Shown here piece by piece: positions 11,127 to 20,963 of a stretch of 64,000 nucleotides of DNA. The translations under genes were made by a program, and so were the position numbers. How positions within the stretch are numbered: position 1 is the first letter of the stretch; each line of letters starts with the position of its first letter. Origin of the DNA: Phoronis australis (Eukaryota; Phoronida; Phoronidae); the NCBI GenBank assembly GCA_002633005.1, contig NMRA01000077.1:60001-124000 (forward strand), given 5' to 3'. The notes under the pieces are model-generated. The model ran no database searches and was not told the origin of the DNA. It was given only the letters and a program-made list of their open reading frames with translations.

Positions 11127-12756
11127 TCACTTTACTTAATATATCATAAATAAATGTTTTTTCAGGAAATTTAATTTGTAGTATTCATCATGAAATTGCA
11201 CAAACAAATCTTAGATATGTTTCTTTGGTAGCGCATTGTCATTTTGTAGGTTTATGAATAGAAAACATGATTTTTAAACGTAAATTCTGTGAAAACGTTT
11301 TACTTTATGTCTGGTGCGAAGCCAGAATGGTTTAAAAGCAAGCTGTCTGGCTCGTGATCTACATTTACGGGGTATATGCCTCTATCGTCTGATTTTGAAG
11401 AAATAAAATGACAACTTTAAATTATCATTTGTTTGGTTTTTTCAGAATTTATCCCTAAGCATGGTGCGACATTACCAGAGAAAAACTAAATCAAGAGAAT
11501 CGGGTAAACTAGGGGCAGCTCTGGCACATTACAATGCTACTGCCGATGGGTATAAAATAACGGCGAGTTTGTTCGGAGTGCCTAGAACGACACTACAAAA
11601 TTACGTAAAGCGATTTAGCAATCTGCCTGAAGATTGTCGCTTAATTTCAAAAATGATATTTGGATGTAAAAAGTGAGGCAGGTTTTCACAGATGACCAGG
11701 AAGCAACACTTGTGAACTACCCGAAATAGGCATCGAATGTGTATATTGGTCTCAGCCCGACAGAAGTACGTTCATTTGCATATGAATGCGCAAAGAGCTT
11801 TGGTGTTAAAATGCCAGATCCTGGGAGTGAAAAAGAAATGACGGAAGTCGACAGGTTCTCGGCTTTTTTGAAGCGTCATCCTAGTTTGTCGGTGAGATCT
11901 CCAGAGGCCACTAGTATTGCTAGGTCCTCTGCATTTAACAAAGAAAAATTTTCGAAAATTTTCAATAAACTGGAACTGCTATGGACAGATATCATTTTGA
12001 AGCGAAAGAAATATGGAATGTGGGTGAAACAGGGATTGTAACCGTAGTGAAACCGACAAAAGTTGTAGCGGGCACTGGTATGAAGCAGGTGGGGTCACTG
12101 ACGTCAGCTGAGAGGGGACAGTTGGTGACTCTGTATGCTGCAGTTTCAGCTTGTGGTCAGACCATCCCACCCTTTTTGATTTATCCTCGAATGCATTATA
12201 AGGAGTACTTTATAAATGGAGCACCTGCTGGCTCAAAAGGAACCGCTCATCCATCAGTCTGTATGACAGTTGACAATTTCACCGTGTTTCTTGAGCATTT
12301 CGTTGAAAATGTCAAACCATCAAAAGATGCTCCTGTACTAATTGTTCTGAATAACGGTGCACGACTCACATCTCAACGCCTTGGACTTCGCAAATTGCCA
12401 TGCTATCTTTCCCACCCCAGTACTGCTTACATGACTTCAACCACTCAACATTTCTATTTTTGGGCCAGTGAAAAAACGAATACCTGTGTCTCAAACTAAT
12501 TACTTGAAAAATAACCCAAGAAAACCAATAACCATATATGACATGGCGTCAATAATATGCTAACCATGGAAGGACACTTTAAACATTTCCAATATTTCCA
12601 GCGGGTTTCAGAAGTCGGGGATCTATCCGTACAATCCCAACATCTTTAAGAGACGAAGGCTTTCTACCATCAGTAGTCACAGATAGACCGTTTCCTGATC
12701 CTGTCAGCCTCCCAACTACTACGCCTGTTGTTGGTGAATTTAATCGGTACTTGAAT

Positions 12757-13180
12757 GACCACCGTATCTCTATTATTCCAGCACGTGGAAACGGCCATTG
12801 CCTGCTCTACGCTCTGAGTTCATCACTGCAAGCTCATTCCTGGCGAAGGCACCCACAGTAATGAAGAATTAGCGAAACGTCTTGCTGATGAGATGAAAAA
12901 CCACCAAGGCTACTACCAGCAATTTGCTTGTGATGACTTGGATACAGCGGAAGCAGTAGAAAGATATGTAAACGACAGACAATATGAGAACAACAAATGG
13001 GACATCTTTCTCAATGCTCTGTGCAACGCATTGCACATGAAAGCTGTTGTTCTCACTGAGGTATAGCGGCAAGGTGAATAAAGTTGAACTACCACCAGGT
13101 CGTTCTGGTGTCAGCACAAAGCTTACCGCTTATCTCACTTTGCGAGGTTCAGTCGTTAGTGCCCATTACGATGTCGCAGT
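12757..13180 (+). pseudogene. OTU-type cysteine protease domain inside the transposase relic
   Basis: Two hallmarks of the OTU deubiquitinase fold are visible. The first is the Cys motif IIPARGNGHCLLYALSSSL (Cys codon 12799-12801; the usual Asp before Gly-Asn is Arg here). The second is the C-terminal His motif SAHYDVAV (His codon 13164-13166). Between them come ELAKRLADEM and WDIFLNALCNAL, which fit the helical middle of the domain. It is broken by stops at 12859 and 13064 with frame changes. It sits between the transposase motif VTDRP and the linker RPHPTAPPRK, that is, inside what is normally one transposase C-terminus. This is read from motifs only. Confidence 0.75.
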
Positions 13181-13500
13181 TTGCAAGACCCAAGAATCAT
13201 CTACCCAACGTAAACTATCCCTGGAATCAGCTTCAAGTGTTCAACAGCCCGTGATTACCGATATTCTAGGAAATGAGTCCTTTTCGCCACAGGCGGTGAG
13301 ACCACACCCAACAGCTCCACCGCGCAAAACCACAGGTGGAAACAGAAAACGGCAGAAAAAGAGGCCCTGAGAGAAGAGCAGACTAAGTGAAAGAAGGAGA
13401 AACCTGCGAGAAAGCTTGTTGTTGACACACAACCAAAAGAAAAAAGAAGAAAAAATCGCCATCCGCATCTTCAAGCAGCGAGTCTGAACAGGAACATTTC

Positions 13501-13653
13501 TGCCTCATTTGTTTAGAGCCATATTCTAACAGCAGGAGTAGAGAAAAGTGGATCAACTGCGTTGAGTGCAAAGGGTGGGCCCATGAGGAATGCGCTGACG
13601 ATGGGATGCCGTCCTCCTTTGTGTGCCACAATTGCAACCCGGATGAGGATTAA
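13501..13653 (+). pseudogene. C-terminal PHD finger of the transposase relic
   Basis: An intact Cys4-His-Cys3 pattern is visible: CLIC, CVEC, WAHEEC and CHNC, with the conserved Trp before His, followed by NPDED and a stop. PHD fingers bind histone tails; similar C-terminal zinc fingers occur in many pogo/jerky-like transposases. A Ser- and Glu-rich, basic linker precedes it. Confidence 0.85.
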
Positions 13654-14309
13654 GGCAAATAGTTTACGTTTAAACTATCAAGTTGTTAAAATCCTGCTCT
13701 CAAACTGCCCATGTGGTTCCAGTATCCGAAAATATTTACTACATAAATTCTTATTTTCNTACCGAAAAAATTCTCGAACGTTTTTAGCAGATGAGGCCAG
13801 CAAGTGCTAAGTCGTAAATATTAAAACACGCTCTGTTGACTTATTTTTTTTGGATACAATGCACACCTAGATCATTACATTACTCTGGCAAATGAACTCT
13901 GACAAGCACACGCACGCCGCTACTCTCACACACACGCATACAAACTTCAAAACGAACGTCACGTGACAACAACATGTGTTCCCACAGAGATTTTTCTCGG
14001 GTTGCGTGCTACAATGTAGCGTAGATTTGGACTTAATCTGCAGTTAATCCAGACTTCACAAGAACTTAAAAATCTTAGAGACGCTATTTGGAAAACTTGA
14101 GGACGATTTCAGGTAATTTCTTGAGTCAAAGCTGTATTCTTATTTAAGAATTCAAGCCCTATCGACGATTGCGAGACCAGCAGCTACGCATTTGCCGGCA
14201 AGATTTCGCCCTGGAACTTCAACAAAATTTTATGAAAAATGATCGTAATTTAACAACGGATTTTGATAGCAATGTACCACAATTTTGTAGAAAGTAAATA
14301 ATAATAATC
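13654..14309. other. Non-coding stretch with single-N gap at 13759
   Basis: No gene was seen. The right end of the pogo-like element should lie here, but no terminal inverted repeat like the one at 11066 is visible. Confidence 0.5.
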
Positions 14310-14800
14310 TGCACGCTTTATCTTAGCGCGTAATGCATATAGCGTGCATACGTTAAGTGAGTCGACCCAGAACAGGTGATTGTGCAGAGGCATTATCCTC
14401 AAAATTGCTCATGTTGGCTTGGTTCTGGTCAAGCGAAAACAAGTTTTTTTTTCATTACCAACCGCCGTGGAGTATTTGTTACTGTTTCTTTGAAGGGAGA
14501 TATTGTTGGGCAGTTTCTAAGATACGTTTTCTTGCCGCCCTCAAAATGAGCGCTGCACACTTTATGCTACGAAGTCGGAAAGAATTCACTAAGTCGGCCT
14601 TTGATACCAGCTCTACCGATGTCTCTGACCCATGTTTAACGCAGTTCTTGATCCTTGGGAAACAGGTAGTAACTAAATTTNTCAAAATGAGCGCTGCACA
14701 CTTTATGCTACGAAGTCGGAAAGAATTCACGAAGTCGGCCTTTGCTACCAGCTCTACAATATCAATAACAAGAGCAGCATTATGTATGATGAATATATTG
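14310..14800 (-). pseudogene. Dead THAP-domain transposase-like fragment, copy 2
   Basis: Read on the minus strand this repeats copy 1: FPKDQELR, a stop, TWVRDIGRAG, a second stop at the same place, then VCSAHFEGG. The homology continues past the domain through the stretch that ends in the TATATGCATT...GCTAAGATAAAGC region also found at 1777-1803. It is inverted relative to copy 1. The central part is duplicated around an N (14681). There is no evidence of function. Confidence 0.7.
14541..14757. repeat. 76-bp duplication flanking a one-N gap
   Basis: 14541-14616 and 14682-14757 are the same 76 bp with two mismatches, and the N at 14681 lies directly before the second copy. An assembly artefact, such as two alleles joined, is as likely as a real tandem duplication. 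Confidence 0.8.
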
Positions 14801-15574
14801 TACAACGTGAGTAATGATGACTGTTTGTTATTATGTTTCGATTCGTTATATAGTAGTGGAGTCGGAAACTCAGTCCTCGCTCTCGTTTAAATCGGCTTTC
14901 ATATCACAAATCTCTAGATAATAACCCACAGTTATCATCATGTATATCATATATTTATGAAGATGCATATTTTAAAAATAACATTGCTGTTATTTTTTCG
15001 AAAGATTGTAGCTTGTGAGTGGATAATAAGAAGACAATCTTGTTCCAGAAGGTTCCAGAATATTAGTGACTGGTATCATAGACTATTAACCAAAATCTCG
15101 TGTTTTAGAGCCTCCATGTATGCTTGAAGAATAATTCGGTAGATTCTAGAAAGCTTTAGAAGGTGCTAGAATTTGTGAAATGCTCTAAAACATTGCAACA
15201 GACTATAAACGATCAAGCCAGCGTTAGTGGTAGACGGCCACAAAGTCAATAGTTGCCGAGTCATTAGGCAATTATAAAGACAGCAAGTCATAGTAATATT
15301 AGGTTTTGAAACGTGTCAGATATTGACTGAAAGTGTCTCAAGGATTCATCATAAGTCGAGACTTCGCCACACTGGCTGGCGCTTTAGAATTGATATTAAG
15401 TCGGACTCTTTTGTAAGCAGACTTGTGTGCATTAGGTACATGTAGAGATTAATTAGTGATTAATTCGAACCAGTCTTTAACCTGTCATCGTATCACCACT
15501 GTGTTTCAACCGTAACTTTGTGTTTACGAAAACATGATCCGTGGCGTAATACAAATTTAAAAGCTTCAAAAATC
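14801..15574. other. Non-coding stretch between THAP repeat and receptor gene
   Basis: No gene was seen. Short TTCTAGAA- and TTCCAGAA-like words recur around 15040-15180, but I cannot assign them a function. Confidence 0.5.
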
Positions 15575-15580
15575 TTTATT
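15575..15580 (-). terminator. Poly(A) signal candidate of the receptor gene
   Basis: AATAAA on the minus strand (TTTATT on +), about 290 bp past the receptor stop codon, would give a short 3' UTR. Inferred from position. Confidence 0.5.
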
Positions 15581-15871
15581 AATCAAAAAAAATGTTCAAC
15601 AAATGCCATTTACATAACAATTTAATGTACGAACTACACTGTACTAATGAAACCAACCCTATCATAGCAAATACCCGGAAGATGTCGGCCGGAACGATCC
15701 TAGCGGCGAAATCGATGTGCAAGTCTGCCATTTTGTAATATGTTATAGTAACGTTTTTCAACTTGCACATATTCAGACAGTCAAATCATTCGATATACAC
15801 ATTTGACGTGTTAACATACAACATCCAAATTCAAAAATGTTGAATAAAGCCAGAAATCTTGAAAGTTTACG

Positions 15872-18122
15872 TTAGCCTAGTCGGTGAGAAAGGGTCCTCA
15901 AACTCGTAGCAGAAGACTGGCTAGCGCGTTTTGTGGGTCTTTGTTTGAATGTCGATAAAGTGTAAATGTAGGGATTCAACGCTGAGTTCAATGGCATGAT
16001 GAACACAGCGACCCAGGCGGAGAACTCAGGAGATATTTGGTGGCCAGTGACGCTTAACAATCCTGCAATTACTATTGGCAACCAGCAACAGAAATCCGAA
16101 AAAATAATGAGGCTCAGTTTCTTTGCAAGTTTTGCATCTTTCCCGACTGATGCTGTTCCGGTGTTCTTAGCACTGTTCCGTACGTGAATGAATATTGCTA
16201 TGTAACCCAGCAATATTCCAAGGAAAGCTGCAAAGTTAAAAATAATGAAGACGAAAACAGATATCCAGTTGAAATTAGTTGAAAGTGTGAAGGGCAAACA
16301 GACGGAGGTTCCACCATAGAAACTGGAGTCTGATTTGTTGTTACCGTTTCCGATAGTGTAAAAGGGAACCGTCGCCATTACTAGCCAAGTGAGCCAACCA
16401 ATCAACATTAGGGTGATACAAACGCGTTTGGTGATAGGTCGAACCTTGAAGGCAAAAACCGTTACGATAACGCGATCAATGGTGATGATTACTAGTGTGT
16501 AAACAGACATTTCTGACGACATGAACGACAGGACTCCCGCTAGGCGACAGAGTCCACTGTTTCTCCACATTGGGTCGTGTATGTAATAATCACCCTCCAT
16601 CAAAAAATGGGCATCCACAGAGGCGATTAAAAGCATGTATACACCCATCAAGAAGTCGGAAATGGCTAGATTGATCAACAGTGCAGAATTAACTTTATCC
16701 CTTTCAGTTTTCAGCCTCCAAACAAATACAAATAAGTTGCCAGCAAAAGCAAAAACACCAAGAATCCATAACGAGACTCTAAAAAAATTATTGGCAATCA
16801 TGTCAGAACAAGACGAAAACTGGTCGCTCTGTGGAGTGCAATTGACAGAGCTGTTAACAAGACAACAGAATCGAAAACTGTCCGTCAACAACATCGACAC
16901 GTCGACTTCTTGTAAAGAATCCTGGTGAATCAAAAGAAACTCGTCGTTGTTCTGTAATTGAAGAATCCCGGCCCTTTTGAGGCCATGAAATGCGAAGGCT
17001 GAAACCGTTTTCAGACCATTCATTTGTAGATCTAACAGATCCAAGGACAGTCCGTCGAAAGTATTTGAATTCAATGAACTTAACAAATTTCCTTTGAGTA
17101 ATAGTTCGAACAGGTTTGATAATGCACTGAATGCAAACGGAGGTAAATTTCGAATTTTATTATTTGACAAATCTAACCTACCTAAAAATGAAAAATTACT
17201 AAACGTGGAGGTGTCGAGAGACAATCTGTTCCCTGAGAACATTATCGCTCTCATGTTTTTAAAGCCACTGGGAATTTCTAAAAGGAAGGTATTTTCACAT
17301 ATAAGAACATAACCAAAACATTTGCAAGAGCTTGGACAAAGAGTTCTTAAATCACAAAATCTTTCATCGTCTTTGGAGTATTTACAGTCGACGACACCGT
17401 TGCAAACCTGAGATTGTTCCAGACATCTGCGCTCCCCACGACACCTAAAACCACCTGGACAGGTATAATTCGAACAGGCAAGCTCATCACTTCCTCCTGT
17501 ACAATCCCACGTACCATCGCAGACTCTGTGTTTTGGAATGCAATAACCCGATGGACACTTGTAGAAACCTTTGCAGTCAAAGTGTTTACAATTCTTCAAA
17601 TGGCTATTATCGCCACACCCGGTAGCCCCATCGTATATACAGATTTGGCCTCTGTGCAGACAGGACGGGTTATTCTGTCTGCAACGTACGTGATTTTCGG
17701 ATGAGCAGAAAGGACGATTATTTCTTCTCCAAGATGGAATGCCGTAAACATAGTACGGGAAAACTCCCCGTCGATAATCTGTCATCGAAAACTGCTCGTC
17801 TTCTTGTGCTTGTCCCGGACAGTCGTTTATCAAATTATGCCTCAAACTAAGGGCAATGCAGTCACCAGAATAACACCTAAATCCATTCAATTGTGTGCAG
17901 TTTTCTATCCATCCACAAATACTTTGGCTTTCGTCAGATCCATCGAAGCAATTAGTTATAAAATTACATGACTGATATTTCGGGATGCATTGGCCAGATT
18001 CACAGGTGAATTCATCAGATGAGCACGATGGGAACATGCAGTTACTTTCGTCTCGTCCATCCTTACAGTCTGAGATGAAATCGCAGTAAGATGATATGGG
18101 GATTCGGTTGCCGTCACCACAC
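15872..18122 (-). CDS. LDLa-LRR-7TM receptor, GRL101-like, terminal exon
   Basis: This exon encodes the C-terminal 749 residues plus a shared codon. Numbered from the ATG at 24391: five fuller LDLa repeats (about 1176-1399; CDGTWDCTGGSDE is a clear calcium cage), preceded by a Cys-poor one at 1141-1171; LRR N-cap (1405-1420); about four to five leucine-rich repeats (1425-1545; LGRLDLSNNKI); Cys-rich C-cap; rhodopsin-family 7TM (1590-1868). GPCR marks: GN in TM1, NLAISDFLMGVYMLLIASVD in TM2, extracellular Cys near 1668 and 1751, IDRVI in place of DRY, FSDFCCWLP in TM6 and NSALNPYIY in TM7. TM2 and TM6 are typical of LGR and relaxin-type receptors. The exon starts after TTCTATTTCTAG, entering on the last base of a codon. 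The ligand is unknown; it is closest in plan to snail GRL101. Confidence 0.93.
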
Positions 18123-18451
18123 CTAGAAATAGAACATATCAATTGGCATTTCATTATTTTCTTTGTTATATCGACAACACAGTATGTGCAACCAACAGCT
18201 TTCAGGAGAGAAATCATACAAGTTTTGCAAGATGTTACAAAAATTATATAGGGCTGTGATTAACTAGGTGTTCCAGTTTTCGTGTCATTTCTGATGAGAC
18301 ACATTTCACGCTCTTGACTGTTGTAAACAAAACAGGAGCATCCTCAAAAAGAAATGAAACGTTACCAACGTTATCAATTTTGGGAAGGTGGTTTTCTGGT
18401 TACGTCGACAAAGAATGGCTTGCTTACGTTAAGTTCGTTTCTTAAATTTCT

Positions 18452-18522
18452 AGAATATAAATCGGTAAATAAAACAACAAGAATGGATCATTCTTGTTGT
18501 TTTATTTACCGATTTATATTCT
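18452..18522. repeat. Perfect 71-bp palindrome
   Basis: Arms 18452-18485 and 18489-18522 (34 bp each) are exact inverted copies around the 3-bp loop GAT. The arm starts AGAATATAAATCGG and ends CAACAAGAATG. No convincing target-site duplication was seen. Confidence 0.95.
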
Positions 18523-18957
18523 TCATTTCATGAAACAATAGTATCCTTGGGAGGATCTGGATCGCCTTATTTAGTTTCAGATATATTTTCTACGTTAAAT
18601 TTCTGGAGTATACGTAAGTATATTCTGTTTGTAAGGTTACCGCCACAGTGTGATGACAACATAATGTGCGCCAGCACAATACGGTAATTCCGTTTTCGAC
18701 AGCTTCGTTAGGCCTACACGAATACCTTTCCATTCAAAGACACTTTCAATGTATATCAAAAATACGGATGTTGTATAAGCCACGGTATCAACTATGAAAT
18801 ACGGGAAAATAGAGCTAATCCCTATACCACAGTAGAGGCAGTATTTAACGATAGAATCCGTATTTCACGGCATGTGCAACGCTAAATTTGATTGAGCTCA
18901 TTCATTTGGGTTACCCAAATTTTCAATACAATGTGGGATGACCTATGTGTACACGTA

Positions 18958-19993
18958 CAGCCGATTTCATAAAGGTTGTTTAAAAAAATTAAACTGATCT
19001 TCGAAAACCTGGTCTAATTTTAGACCTAACTTGCATTTCACCAACATGGTTTAAAAGTCTGAAAGCCTGGTTTTGTTAGACTAGGGAGCCGGTTTAGTTA
19101 AAGTATCTAAGCCACCCTGGATTATCCCAGCAAAGAAACTATTGAAGTGCTTCAATGAAACGTTGATCACGTGGGTATGCAATGGCACACACTAGTAGAA
19201 CGAGTGCAGACATTTGCGAAAAGGGTCTAAAAGCTTTTCTGATGAGGAAAATTGTAATGTCTGCGCCCAACACACGTATACACACATTAAAGTACATGCT
19301 CACGATTAGCCGCAACATGATAAATGTCCAAATTTATTTCCGTGCCATTTTAGTGTTTATTTTTCGCTGCCAAGGGAGGCCAAGACCCCTTCCCGGCAAT
19401 ATTAAACCGGAGACCAATGGAGATGGAACTCAGAAGAATTAGAACATGCTGTCTTCAGTCAAACCCGTAGCGCTTACGACGACGACGCCCTGTTCGACCA
19501 GTCGTATTCTGAGGAATCCGCAGGTCACCATCCTATAATTTTCAAACTGTTGACTTGGTCTTCCCTTTAAAAAGACCTTGACCGACCCCCCCCCTTAAAA
19601 ATCGTGGATCCGCCCCTGCTACGTTTGATATTGTGTCGTGAAAGTGAATATTGTAAATAGTCCATTTTCGCTCTCAAACTGCGTCGTAATTGCACACCGC
19701 GGCATCATTCAGTTGCATCTATTTCATCCAAGTCTGTCATAATTAACAGTTAAACCGGGGTCTGACAAAGTCTAATGTTAAACCTGATTTAAGATCTTAA
19801 TACAGGTCTAAAGAATATAGACCTAATTGGTGAAATGAAAACTGACCAGGTATAAACTGGAGTTAAACCAAGTTTCACTAGACCACTGATCTTAAAGTTA
19901 AACCACCTTTATGAAATGCAGATTATCTTTAAACCTCGTCTAAATCCAGTTTAAACCAGGTTTAACTTTAAACCACCTTTATGAAATCGGCTG
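18958..19993. mobile_element. Non-autonomous DNA transposon (~1.04 kb) in the receptor intron
   Basis: The ends are inverted copies: CAGCCGATTTCATAAAGGT on the left and ACCTTTATGAAATCGGCTG on the right, with homology continuing into GTTTAAA-type sequence. Sub-terminal words such as CCAGTTTAAACCAGGTTT recur in both orientations. No transposase is encoded. The flanks end in TA on the left and begin ATA on the right, so the target-site duplication is unclear. Superfamily not assigned. Confidence 0.75.
19560..19622. repeat. Transposon end with GGGGCGGATCCA-type terminus
   Basis: On the minus strand this begins GCAGGGGCGGATCCACG and runs into a G-rich tract. A relative (GGCGGATTTAGAGGCAC, then a C-rich tract) lies near 55956 on the plus strand. 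Such ends are common in hAT-like non-autonomous elements, but that class is a guess here. Confidence 0.4.
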
Positions 19994-20963
19994 ATAGTGT
20001 TGTTTCAGCGTAGAATCGCGAAAGATTCGGCTCTTAAGAATTCCGGTGACCCAGCGTGGGATCACGCCTCATTAGTTCCAGCCGCTTCTGGCTCTTGTGA
20101 CGTAAGTTGCATCCCGCAAATAATCATGACTTCGTTTTACTGTAACGCCTTAGTTTATTTCTTACCTCAGAACTCGCTTTTGGAGATTACTTTTACTTGT
20201 CCGACGAGATTTATTCAGGAGACATTTCAGTGATTATTCATATCACGGTAACGTTGTGTACAGCAGCACCGACGCTAACCATCAAACCACTGGTTATTAC
20301 TTAAAATGGGCATGTAATTTCCCCAAATGGCAGCACTGGATGTTACTGTAGCACGTTCAGGTGCCGCTGCTCTACCATGAAGAGCGTGGTCAATTCCTGG
20401 TTTCACGTACTCTTGAATATCGAGAAAGCCGACTACGCCATATAGCTTTAAAACTAGAAGTCTTACAACCTAATCAATCAGAACATCGTTCAACGTTAGT
20501 TAAACTCGGACATGCGCAAATATGGTTTTGCTATTTTCAGTAGCGAATTGATATTTCTATATTTTTCCAAAAGTGAGAGCTCTTCCGCGTACGCCCAAAA
20601 CGTACGAAACAGCATTTCCTCGAAGATATCGACTTATGGGTGTGGACATACGATAAGCATACAAAATAAATCACTGAAAATCTTCATTGACTCGCAGATC
20701 TTTTGAATGGTAGTGTGCCAAAGTCAATGAAAGTGTTCCAAGACCTGCACTCCTACGCAGAAGCAAAACTCGTGGCTTCCTTTTAACATAGACCTACGTT
20801 GTCATTGCCACAGTTCTAACATCCATACAATGAGATAAAACATTTTCCGTGTTTACTAATCGTACGATTTTTGTAAAGTACTTCTCCTGTGCCGCAGCCG
20901 AACTGCTCAAAAGTCCCACGAGTCAATGTGACACCGGGAGCGGTTCTGACTCCAAATACTTAC

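Larger units (their letters stand above)
11461..13653 (+). pseudogene. Broken pogo/Tigger-like transposase with added OTU and PHD domains
   Basis: A coding relic of about 730 codons, spread over all three frames. In order: HTH (11461-11673; ITASLFGVPRTTLQNYVKR); CENP-B-like region (11679-11979; VRSFAYECA, FSAFLKRHPSLSVRSPE); DDE domain (11981 to about 12650; IWNVGETG, PPFLIYPR, LQPLN, GFQKSGIYPYNP); GFLPSVVTDRP; OTU domain; the usual RPHPTAPPRK linker; PHD finger, ending at TAA 13651-13653. An acceptor-like TTTGGTTTTTTCAG lies just before the ATG, so a 5' intron is possible. Breaks against the family pattern: a one-base loss near 11675, TAG at 11727, a one-base loss near 11979, a small insertion near 12356, TGA at 12432, TAA near 12559, shifts near 12650, 12845 and 13060, and one before the PHD finger. 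It is inactive. Confidence 0.9.
18123..20963 (-). other. Intron of the receptor gene
   Basis: This 2841-bp intron lies between a perfect GTAAGT donor at 20963 and an acceptor at 18123. It contains a perfect 71-bp palindrome (18452-18522), a ~1-kb transposon with inverted ends (18958-19993) and no further exon that I can see. Read-through of the intron into the downstream exon gives about 32 extra in-frame codons, which should not be taken as the gene start. Confidence 0.8.

Noticed and set aside
18123-18217. Open frame extending upstream of the 7TM exon with its own ATG at 18217
   Set aside because: It is intron read-through: a good acceptor at 18123 and exact phase match to the donor at 20963 explain the exon edge better, and this stretch has no signal peptide.
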